Assembly: GCF_030272615.1 (NCBI RefSeq)
Contig: NC_081413.1
Location: 102,694,239 to 102,758,238 of the forward strand
Direction of reading: 5' to 3'
Source: Cryptomeria japonica
Lineage: Eukaryota; Streptophyta; Pinopsida; Cupressales; Cupressaceae
DNA: 64,000 bases
Part shown: positions 11,929 through 21,342 of the stretch, in pieces
Numbering within the stretch: position 1 is the first letter of the stretch
Layout: each line of letters opens with the position of its first letter
The notes under the pieces: model-generated
Databases searched by the model: none
What the model saw: only the letters and a program-made list of their open reading frames with translations
What the model was told of the DNA's origin: nothing
Translations under genes and position numbers: made by a program

Positions 11929-12300
11929 TATTATGCCTCTTAGAGTTTGTTATAAATTAGGTAATCTAATATAAATGTTGGCCAATTGAAAAAAATAAAA
12001 GTGAGTGTGATTGGAGATTTGAATAATATTCATGTGTAGTTAGCATCAAATCCTTGCATTCAATAGGATATGCATATAGAAACTACCAATAGACATACCT
12101 AAGGGATATTTTATGTTGCTAAGCATAGATTGGTCCAGGCTATTGAATAGGTAATTTTCTACAAACTACTCATATATGTGGGTTACAAGTTGCAAAGATC
12201 AACCTAATCATATTATAATTGATAGAGATATTAGGATGAAGCACTTGATAACTAAGTATAATTCCTCAAATGAATTCTAATGTATTGAGACCGACTTAGG
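11929..12300 (+). pseudogene. decayed Ty3/Gypsy (Tat-type) protease region
   Basis: Translated in two frames with many stops, this stretch gives a run of short matches, in the expected order, to the plant Tat-lineage protease region. They are an MPLRVCYKLG-like segment, a KVSVIGDLNNIHV-like segment, then LPIDIPKGYFMLLSIDW and NHIIIDRDIRMKH. In intact elements these surround the aspartic protease fold that processes Gag-Pol. The catalytic triad itself is not visible. Identification is by eye from pattern similarity alone. The RNase H relic on the same strand at 15,462 supports it. Confidence 0.4.
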
Positions 12301-12716
12301 TTTCATTAGGAAAATATTGGAATGAAGATGAAATAATAATTATATTTTATGGGAGAATTGGTGAATAACAATATAGAGGTAAACATGGTTTAGTTTATTG
12401 AAAGACAAATGCCAAAAAGTACAATTTCCTTCTGCAACTTAGTGATTACCTATGTCAAGAAGATCAATCCATTGTTACATCTAAGAAAAAATATTAGAAT
12501 CTTGTCAAGATGTGAATAAGAAAAAATTAGGGACCAAAATTGAAATGTCAAATATTTGCTCTCTAAGTAGTGCAAAATTCATGATGTGGCTCACATCAAA
12601 ATGTCCTATAAAATATGCCTCTTCTTCCTAGATAAGTTAAGTTCTATTATATCATAAGATGCTAATAAATTTATGATAGAATAAGTAAGATTAAAAATTA
12701 GTTTTGATAACATTTC

Positions 12717-13011
12717 AGTGGTGGCATTCCCCTTGGGTAACCAGACCAACCACCTTGCTAAAGCCATCGGGGCCTATCAGAATTTATTGTTGGCCCGTCA
12801 AATTAATAGTCAAAAAATTTGGATTGAAGGAGAATCAAATAATATCATTCAATGTCTTAAGGGGAACAATAAGGCCTCATGGACCATTCAGAGTTGGATT
12901 AATTTATCTAAAGACATAATTCTATCCTTCGATGAATGTTTTATTACCCATGCTTATAGGGAATCCAACATGGTGGTGAACTTATTTGCTAATAAGGGGG
13001 GTGACTGGTAG
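12717..13011 (+). pseudogene. LINE RNase H C-terminal fragment
   Basis: The frame from about 12,718 to the TAG at 13,009-13,011 shows the plant-LINE RNase H pattern: PLGNQTNHLAKA, then IWIEGESNNIIQCL (third acidic residue region), a WTIQSWI helix and ITHAYRESNMVVN. The N-terminal half with the first catalytic Asp is absent because the element is 5'-truncated at 12,711. Length is about 98 residues against roughly 130 for the full domain. It cannot be active. Confidence 0.75.
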
Positions 13012-13372
13012 GAGAAGGATGACATGGACCACATAAGACAACTTGGAGAATGATGTCAGAATCCTTCTTGGATATGATAGATCACATGGGACGTGTGGAG
13101 TAATCCTGTATCATTGCTAATTTCCATAATGGGTAGAGCTATAATTACTATTCACGGTGGCTGTGGTGGTGAGCTAAGAGGTCGTTTGTTTCATTATTGC
13201 TCGCACATTTCTGGGTCATTTGTAAGCTTGTTTCGCTTTTACGTTCTTATTTTTTCTACAAAACCACTTTGGTCTTGGGGAATCTATTTGGTTTTTATCT
13301 CTGCTTCCTCACTCTGTTCTTGAGGACTCTTCTTATGTTTGGATGGGAGGAGAAAGGTGTTGAGTTGATCCT

Positions 13373-14963
13373 ATGGATTGTGAAGGGCTAAGGGCTAACC
13401 AGACCATTTGGAGAATTTTGGAGAAGGGGAATTTTATGCCCTACATTGAGAAATCGCACGACCGAGATCCAAAAGTGACTAAAATCTTTACCAAAGGATG
13501 GATTGATGATAAAATTAATCTATTTAGGAGGAATGTGGTGGTGGTAAAAATCTAAATATGAAAATCACTGGACTCTCGGCTTAGGGTATCAAGTTTTATA
13601 GAGAGGAAATACTTTGATTTAGTGGTGAAGAAATTCCCTAAAACTGACAAAGAGAGGAAAATTTTGGTAAAGAAAAAAAAGAGTTGTTATGATGCAGATA
13701 TGATCAAGCCAATATGGAGGGAGGTGCTCAAGGTGATAATGGAATAGCTCACGATGGACGGTCAATTCTCAAGGGTTTTCGAACACCATTTTTTTTTGCT
13801 AAATCACTTTAGGCACTAGGTTAGGGTTTCCTTCCCCTTCTATCTCTTGTCTTCCCTCAATGCTAACATTTTTTAGCATAAAGATAACCCTTCGATTAAT
13901 ACCATTATTTGTGAGGGTTTTCTAGTTTTAATCCATGAGCATTTTAAAGCTAAATCTACCAAGCCCAACTCCCCCCTCATTTCCCTTTCGGAGGATGTGG
14001 AGTTGGATACCCACAATTCCAATGATGCTGATTGGAACACAGACATGGATGATGACTTCTTTGTCCCTCCAAAGAAAAATAAAACTAGATCCAATCCTGT
14101 TAATCCCTCTCAAGATGGGAAGGGGAAGGTTAAATACTTAGAAATTTTTGTTCTTCCTTCTAGCCCTAGAACTAAAGAAGTCAAAAAGATGTCTAAGGGT
14201 CATCCTCTGTGTAAGGGTAAAGATCTCGACTTTGAGGCTCCCTCGTTGGATTATGCTAATCAAATTTCCCAGTCTCCCCTGTACTCGTCCAATTCTTACC
14301 CTTCCATGGACAAGGAGAATAGGCCTCATTTTCCCCTTGACCTGAACCCTAGTTCCCCTGAGGAGCACCACAATGATATTTTAGCTATTGCTAGAAATGG
14401 GGTGGTGGATAATTTCCGCATCATGAAGTGGGATTTTCATGAGATAAAGAACCTCAACATAAAACATAGAGCCATTAGCAGCAAATTGGATAAGTCGGAG
14501 ACTGGCGGGGAGGGTTCTCAGGGAAGATAAGGCTCTAAAGGCAATGATCTCTGGACGAAGGAAGCAAAACTTTCAGTTATCCAGTGCCTCACCAAAACTG
14601 TTGAAGCTCTGGATACTCTGAAAAAGTACTATGAGAATAATTTCGTGACCTTTGAGAAGAAAATTGAAAGCACAAAATATTCTCTCCATTCAATCATGTC
14701 TCATAGTCATAGTGTTATCAAGACCACAACTAATAGCATGAACACCATGGTCACAAAAATGGAAAAAGGGCTTAGTGGTGGAGCAATATCTTGAGAAGGA
14801 AAAAGACAAGGAAGAATCGTTGGGTCCTAATAAGAGAACTTGGGCTAATCTAAAGAGGAAGGCAGAAAGACCTTTGTAGGAGATCCATGATTTCAAGAAA
14901 GTTTCTTAGAATATGAATCAGTTGGAGCTAGAGGCTGCTGAGACTTTAAAAACCTTGGCTTAA
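13373..14963 (+). pseudogene. LINE ORF3 (related to copies A and C), decayed
   Basis: One frame continues from ATG 13,373 to a frame change near 14,780, with stops at about 13,553, 13,559, 13,745, 13,829, 13,877 and 14,528. A second frame runs on to the TAA at 14,961. The N-terminal segment aligns by eye with copy A (VW/IW ... IE ... F ... W at matching spacing). The middle keeps an FEHHFFLLNHF versus FYYYHFPLLNHL match, and both have charged, low-complexity tails. The open 178-codon piece (13,997-14,530) has acidic DADWNTDMDDD followed by basic KKNK patches and ends in a coiled-coil-prone region. Function unknown. The placement directly downstream of LINE RNase H suggests an accessory LINE ORF. 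Confidence 0.5.
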
Positions 14964-15144
14964 TCTTCTTTGGCCCATGTCTGGTTTTTTGCAGGTTTTT
15001 TGCTGGCATTGGGCCTTGTTCTCCATTTTTCTCCTTGGGCAACATTTTTTTTTCTATTTTAGTCTTCATGCTTTATCTTGGTTTTGACTAGTTGTAAAGG
15101 GTTTTGGGTCCCTTCAAAACCTTTTTTTACCATAATAAAAAACA

Positions 15145-15461
15145 ATTAGTTTCGATAAGTTATTTTATTTAGAAAATATTAAAGATTATAATATTTATAA
15201 TAAGAAGGAATAGATTAAAAACTAAATAAGATATACCAATCAAATAGATTTTTTAAAAGTAAAATAAGCGATCCTTGAAAATTTGAAAAAGGATGATGAC
15301 ATACTCATATCCTCTATTACAAAAAAAATAGATGAAACAACTAAATATCAGATCTAGACAATGAAGTCTGATAGTTTTTAATATAAGAAAGGTTACATAC
15401 TGCTAGCATCTAGCTAAGTAATTAGAGAAGAAAACAATTTTTCTAGCCTCTTACAAATTAA
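15145..15461. other. decayed Tat-like interior, no identifiable domain
   Basis: This lies between the LINE's downstream target duplication and the RNase H relic. The region that should hold reverse transcriptase in an intact Tat element is absent or unrecognisable; only about 750 bases remain between the protease and RNase H relics once the LINE is removed. Confidence 0.35.
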
Positions 15462-15780
15462 AATTTACTTTACAAATAATGTTGTTGAATATGATGCATT
15501 AATTTGAGGACTACTACTATCTCACAAGAAGAAGGTTAAATAATTGAAAATCTTTAGAGATTTAGAGCTAGTACAATTAAACAAGTATTAAAGTAATATG
15601 CACGTCATGCCAATAAAGTATTTAAATATCATGATAGGGTGTGCAATTTGGTTGAAGGTTTTGAATCCGTTGATATATCTAGCCAATCTCAAGAGAAAAG
15701 AATTATATAGCACACGTGGACTAGCTAGAGTAGCAATATTCTTAGAGCTAGTCACTAAATCAAATTTGAATTGTTTTTCG
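15462..15780 (+). pseudogene. decayed Tat-type second RNase H (aRNH)
   Basis: One frame gives YFTNNVVEYDALI, a stop, GLLLSHKKKVK, a stop and LKIFRDLELVQLN. This matches the order TNNVAEYEAL ... GDSQLVVNQ of the second RNase H domain of plant Tat-lineage Ty3/Gypsy elements, which is intact on the other strand at 63.5-63.8 kb. A shifted frame then reads YHDRVCNLVEGFESVDI, like the following helix. The Glu of the active site is visible; the Asp of GDS is lost (RDL). At least two stops and one frameshift make it a pseudogene. The TRIM at 15,788 interrupts it. Confidence 0.5.
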
Positions 15781-15787
15781 TGGAATT

Positions 15788-15925
15788 TGTTGGCAATGGG
15801 TCAGCGTCCCTCGCGGGGATTCACGACATGGTTTAACAGCCTCCTGTGGATTCTATAAGTCTAGTGGTTGTATCGGGCATTGACAGGTCGATCTTTTGGT
15901 GCAACGACAACCCTAACTTGCAACA
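15788..15925 (+). repeat. TRIM 5' LTR (138 bp)
   Basis: TG...CA ends, starting TGTTGGCAATGGG and ending TTGCAACA. It shares GACATGGTTTAACA and CTATAAGTCTAGTGGTTGTA with the 3' copy. Differences between the copies are mostly transitions. Confidence 0.85.
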
Positions 15926-15993
15926 AGTGGTATCAGAGCTTGGTCACAGGTTCGAATCATGTAGGCTGTGACGAGTGACCCTGGGAGGGGGAT

Positions 15994-16131
15994 TTTTGGT
16001 AGTGGGCCAACGTCCCTCATGGAGATTCGCGACATGGTTTAACAACCTCATGTGGATTCTATAAGTCTAGTGGTTGTATCGAGCATTGACAAGTCAATCT
16101 TTTGGTGCAACGACAACCCTAGCTTGCAACA
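15994..16131 (+). repeat. TRIM 3' LTR (138 bp)
   Basis: Same length as the 5' copy. It starts TTTTGGTAGTGGG, so the second base of the TG end has mutated, and ends CTTGCAACA. Confidence 0.85.
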
Positions 16132-18640
16132 TAATTAGTTCCTATCCTACTATTCTAGACAACAATTAGAATTTCCATGTATTTTATGATAATAGAGGAA
16201 TTCTATATTTTAATAAAATATATGGTATTTTAAAATCTCAAATTATAGATGAATATGATATAGAAGATATTGAAGTTGATGAAGAAGGGATTTTGAATAT
16301 TGAATGAGCATAATAAAAAAAATGTATGATAGTATTAGACAAGTTGTTTGATTAAAATCAAATTGGTAAAATAAATAATCCCTCATATTCAAAAGGTAGA
16401 GAATAGGACTCCATTAATTTATAGATAGAAGTTGTTCAATTAAGATTTTTTTTTGGAAAACCTAAAGAAAAAAAAGGTATAGTAAAATCTCTTAAAGATT
16501 ATTTGGAGTTTATTGCATAGAATTATGAATATCTAAAAGCTTTTTACATGTCATTAATTACTTGCATAACTCCAATAAACCCCAATACTAATCCCTTAAA
16601 AGAAGAAGCAAAGACCTATCAATTTATTGAACTTAAACCATTAATTTTAAAAGTTTTACAAAATTTGTTTACAAAAAACCTCATCTTTCTAGTGAAACAC
16701 TCCACGTGCATAGGTAACATAGCTAATCTTATTATCTAGGGGATTAGAAGAATGATGAAATAAAATTATGTGTAGGATTCAAGAATCTAAATACATGGAT
16801 TCATTGAATGATAATTATCATTCACGTAATCTAAGGAAAATATAAGAGAAGAAGAGAATAAACACCCATCCTACATGTGATTTTTGGTGAAGAGGAGAAG
16901 GCTAAGGATGAAAATCCAGGCTATAAATGAGAATGAGGAGAAGAGATATAATCTAAGATTTTTTTTTCTATTATATTCATTCATCTACCTTCTCCCATTG
17001 AAGATTTAGTTCCTACACATCCACCTTTTCTCCCTCATGGTCCTATCCTGAGTTTTTCTCCTCTCCCAAATTTTCTTGTTCCTTCCTCTCAATTTGAAGT
17101 ATCTAGAAATAGGAAAATGTTGGTGAGAATTAAGTGATTTCATAACAATAAGTACACATATAGGTGAATGTTCAAACACTTATTGCAACCCAATAGGAAG
17201 GTGTAATATTTGATTTTTTTTCTTATTCCTAGGGGTATCAAACACATAACTTGATTCAAGTTAACTCCACCTCCTTCCTCTCTAAAGTATCAACCTCTAT
17301 GAGTGTCCCCATTCCTTCTCTAAGTCTTCTTCACTCTTCTCCTCCTCTACCTCCTAGTCCTCCTATAACACAAATAGGAGAAACACTAGTAGGAACCATC
17401 GTAGATTTGGTAATATGGATTGAATACACCATAGAGAAGATAAAAATAACTTAAAAAATAGACATTAAATGTGTACCTAAGATAGTAGAGATGATCAAGG
17501 CCCAACCAAAGATAAAGAGGGTATGAACATTGTCTACCATTAGAAAGGATTCTTAAGGCGCTAAGATTAAAAAAAAGGTAACAACTCCCATGAAAGATAA
17601 AGAAGAAGTACAATTGTAACTAAGAAACTACTAAGTTAATAAGATTAGCCTATGCTATAAAACATAGAATCGAAAAAAAAAATCATTGTATGAAATAATC
17701 TCCACAATCCTAAATAAATGATAAAGGTAGTGAAAATATAAACTTGAAGAGATTAAGGATTAGACTTGTGAGTTATCTACTTAAATTGAATACATAATGG
17801 GCCCAACAAACACTAATGAATCAACCCAAACCCTCAAATTGGCTTTAGATATATTTTATTAATAAAGGGATGTTGGAGGAGTAGTGAGCGCAACAATGGG
17901 ATGCATAAACATTTTGGAGTCCCAAGGTGGGAAACTAATCAAGGAATCCATTCATAGATATCATAAGGTTAGTAATTAATCTAAAGTTATACTAGTACTC
18001 AACAATAATATTGATAAAGACTTAACTATTCTCAAGGACAACCTAAGGATATTTAAAATAATGGACTAAATATCATTTGCAATCTTACAAAGGAATGACA
18101 TTCTTCTAGATAATAACACTAAATCACACTTGGAATGGCTCAAGGTCACCAAGTGAAGAATCCAAATATTGAAGTGGTAAAAGAAGAATTTTATCATCCA
18201 AGTAGAGGGAGAAGATATGGTCATGGTAGAAATCAAAGGATTTATCAAAGCCACACCCCAAGCCTTATAGGAGAAACCCAAAAATGTCATCCCCATTATA
18301 CATAATCAAGGAATTTGTTGAACTTATGAAATAACACACCAATAATGACTCCAATGAAAATTTAATGATAATCATAGAATATTATAATACCCTCCAAGGT
18401 AGATTATTTGAGATCAAAGAGTTCATCAGGATAATAAAGAAGACTATCTCTTTAATACAAGCACTCCAAACTTAAATATAATCTTGAAGTGGTGGATAAC
18501 TTCCAAGCTCACTATATAGAAAAAAAATAACAAAAAATGATGTCTAGATAGAAGGCAATGATGAATTGAGCTCTCTATGAAATTACTTCTTTATCTTTCT
18601 TTATTCTTTAGTCATTATAATGAAATGGCTCCATAATTTG
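16132..18640. other. probable remainder of decayed element, no clear gene
   Basis: The first 600 bases may continue the Tat-like element. Beyond about 16,750 only short frames occur (for example 17,251-17,454 and a minus-strand frame at 18,066-18,296), none with recognisable residues. Homopurine and poly-A runs are frequent. Confidence 0.35.
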
Positions 18641-20513
18641 AGAGTGTTTAAATTATAATTCATTTTTTTATTCCCATAAAATAAATAAAGGCATTTGTTT
18701 TTTATTTTGGGCTATGAATTAAATAAAGTACCCAAAATGTAACTTGTAGATTTTTTTGTTATGGTGGACTACTTTATAAATGTATATCAAATTGTATTTT
18801 TTTTTGGTTTAGGTGTGTAGGTCTGGGTATATATAAATATAAATGTCAAAAGATTTTGCAAGGGTCAAAGTTTTGAGAAAGGAAAATCTAAGAAAGTTTA
18901 GAGTAGAAGTAGTGGGTTTCCAATCTCAAGTTTTGAAACTGGGGTGTGCTATAACACCCCTTTTTGAAAATTCAATAAGGATGGAAGTTTAGTGCATGTT
19001 AGAAGTTCCATTTTTACTGAATTATTGACAATGGAAGGTGATGTGTAAAGTTTGCATGTGAAATACAATAATTTTATGTCTCCTTTTATTTTTAATGTAA
19101 TTGCATTACTTTATATTAATGATTGTGTGAAATATTGATCAAGAAAAGTTATTTTAATTTTTTTCAAAAAAAATTTGATTAATTGGTGGCACTACAAAAT
19201 AGATCCATTTTCTGTTATTTTTTATAGCCTTATTTCAAGTTCTATCTTTTTTTAAATGAGCTATATATCAATATATTATCGGAACTTGATTTCATTAATT
19301 ACATTATAATCATAATTTGAAAAAAATAAAATTTTCTAGGTCTAAGTTATATATATTTAATTTAAACACAGATCTAGGATTTTATTGTGAAAAATTGAAA
19401 TGTCTATTTTGAAATTACTAATAGGTTCCGAGTTTTCCATGAGATATAACAACGATCTCAAAAAGGCTACATAAAAGGGATATCACTAAGTTATCTTGCA
19501 TCGCTATGACCTAGTGACATAGATCTTGAAGTAGTTCAAATTATTTAAAAAATATACCAGTTTTCAAGAAAAGATAGAGTGGTTTTAGTATCCTTACTTT
19601 ACCTATTATGAAGTAAACCCCAACTAGATTTACCAATAAAAAAATAATAATTATCCTTATTATTTTATGATTATCATTATATATATGGATATACAATGGG
19701 TAGATATATGCCACTAATAAATATATTAAATATCATATTAACAACAAGTTCATACCAGTTAAGAAATTTTAATAGTTATGCATGTGTAGATTCACCACCT
19801 CATTATGACAAAGAGGATTCTTCCAAGGCTGATAACAAATCAAATGAAAATTATTGGATAAATAAAACATCTACATCTACAACAACATTTGGAACAAACA
19901 AGGTTTGTATACAAGTACACATCAATTGCACATTTTATGGTGGAATTCTTACAAATATGCATAACATGAGAATAAAAAAAGGTAAATGTTAATAATGATA
20001 TATCTCAAACTACCTCTTAAGAAGAAAATTGATTTTACCAAAAGTTCCATCATTACATGACATCTTCATTTGTAAGAAAATATTAGTGGATCATACTTCA
20101 TTTATATATCATGGTATAGAATAAATAGGTTCCATTAGGGTGAAACCATTCAAAGGAAATACATCTTATGGTTGTATGCACAATCTCAATTTATATATAA
20201 TTTATTTGTAAACCTATGGTGTTACATATGTTCTCTTTGATGCTTTTCAAATGATCTTATTTCTTGGGAGGAGAATATGTTATTCCCTTTTTACAAGATA
20301 CATGTGGATCCATGATTTCCTAATTGGAGGAAAAAAGTGTGTGATTTTTCTCTTTCATTTGATAGAAAGGTAAGTATCTCAAGTATGAATCTCTAATTTC
20401 TCACTCATTAAATATTTCATATATTTCTCATGATCAAGCTTAACATGCTTATGAAATATACTTATTTTATCACATGTCTATTATTAATTTTTATAAATAG
20501 TTATCACATTATC
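18641..20513. other. AT-rich DNA without identifiable gene
   Basis: A 98-codon frame at 19,696-19,992 has no family resemblance and a codon pattern like its noncoding surroundings. No repeat boundary could be placed. Confidence 0.35.
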
Positions 20514-20547
20514 ACAAAACCATATCAACATATCCAAAATACCAACA
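20514..20547 (-). repeat. 34-bp remnant of the Copia 3' LTR
   Basis: Read on the minus strand, TGTTGGTATTTTGGATATGT and the following 14 bases match the start of the 5' LTR at 26,435 exactly, then similarity ceases abruptly. A deletion or rearrangement has removed about 1 kb. Confidence 0.75.
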
Positions 20548-20560
20548 ATCTCCCCCTTTG
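20548..20560 (-). other. polypurine tract of the Copia element
   Basis: On the minus strand CAAAGGGGGAGAT lies directly before the LTR start TGTTGG. This is the usual site of plus-strand DNA priming. Confidence 0.75.
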
Positions 20561-20820
20561 GCATTGATGGCAACACAAGATGGAAAAACCATCAAAGTGC
20601 AAAAATAGAAATTCCAAATACCAAAAACCAACAATCTCCCAAAAAGAGATCAAAACCATAAATCAAAATTCAGGTACAGAGAGTAATCAATCTCTCCCAA
20701 AATAACAATCTCTCCCCCTAGAAGTAACATGTGTTTTTCCATATCAATCTCTCCACCTTTGACATCAAATACCAAAGCAATACAAAAATCAAGTTCAAAT
20801 ACAAAATACCAACTTATTCA

Positions 20821-21342
20821 GTATACCAACTACTCCCCCTGAGAAGTAGCTCACTTCATCAAAAGCCGAAGTAAAAGATTTCTTTGTTAGTTCTACCGGT
20901 TGATGACAAACATCAACTGTCTAAGTCTCTACCGATGGGGGCATCACCCCAAGTTGATCTCTGAGATATTCAAAAGTATACTTAGGCAAAGGCTTAGTGA
21001 AAATATCCGCAATCTGCTCTTTAGTATTTACATAAACCAGTTTTACTTCTTTTGCTTCATCATTCTCCTTTAGAAAATTCAGTATACCAACTACTCCCCC
21101 TGAGAAGTAGCTCACTTCATCAAAAGCCGAAGTAAAAGATTTCTTTGTTAGTTCTACCGGTTGATGACAAACATCAACTGTCTAAGTCTCTACCGATGGG
21201 GGCATCACCCCAAGTTGATCTCTGAGATATTCAAAAGTATACTTAGGCAAAGGCTTAGTGAAAATATCCGCAATCTGCTCTTTAGTATTTACATAAACCA
21301 GTTTTACTTCTTTTGCTTCATCATTCTCCTTTAGAAAATTCA
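20821..21342. repeat. 261-bp perfect tandem duplication
   Basis: Bases 20,821-21,081 and 21,082-21,342 appear identical on reading. The 7-base string ATTCAGT occurs at both ends and at the centre (20,816, 21,077, 21,338). The unit covers the last 65 codons of RNase H and part of the 3' untranslated region, so the RNase H terminus (ADIFTKPLPK to SVET) is present twice. Confidence 0.85.

Larger units (their letters stand above)
12711..15144 (+). mobile_element. 5'-truncated LINE with extra ORF, 14-bp target duplication
   Basis: The two flanks are ATTAGTTTTGATAA (12,697-12,710) and ATTAGTTTCGATAA (15,145-15,158), 13 of 14 identical, as expected for a LINE target-site duplication. Between them lie, in order, the end of a LINE RNase H domain (to 13,011), about 360 bases of spacer, a long decayed ORF (13,373-14,963) and a 3' end with GTTGTAAAGGGTTTTGGGTC and an AATAAAAAACA tail. 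The single duplication argues that RNase H and the downstream ORF belong to one element. It is inserted in the decayed Tat-like Gypsy element. Confidence 0.65.
15788..16131 (+). mobile_element. TRIM (miniature LTR retrotransposon), 344 bp
   Basis: Two direct repeats of 138 bp (15,788-15,925 and 15,994-16,131) enclose only 68 bases. Directly inside the first repeat is a primer-binding site, TGGTATCAGAGC (15,928-15,939), complementary to the initiator methionine tRNA 3' end. Just before the second repeat is a polypurine tract, GGGAGGGGGA (15,983-15,992). The left LTR begins TGTTGGCAATGGG and both end CTTGCAACA. Flanks GAATT and TAATT share four of five bases, consistent with a worn target duplication. 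There is no coding capacity, so movement would need proteins from another element. The internal stretch also holds GGTTCGAATC, which resembles a tRNA B-box. It is inserted in the decayed RNase H frame. Confidence 0.85.

Noticed and set aside
13093-13391. Short ORFs of 76 and 64 codons after the LINE RNase H
   Set aside because: T-rich hydrophobic frames in two overlapping phases; typical of untranslated LINE spacer.
15941-15970. tRNA gene around GGTTCGAATC
   Set aside because: No A-box, acceptor stem or cloverleaf can be drawn within the 68-bp TRIM interior.
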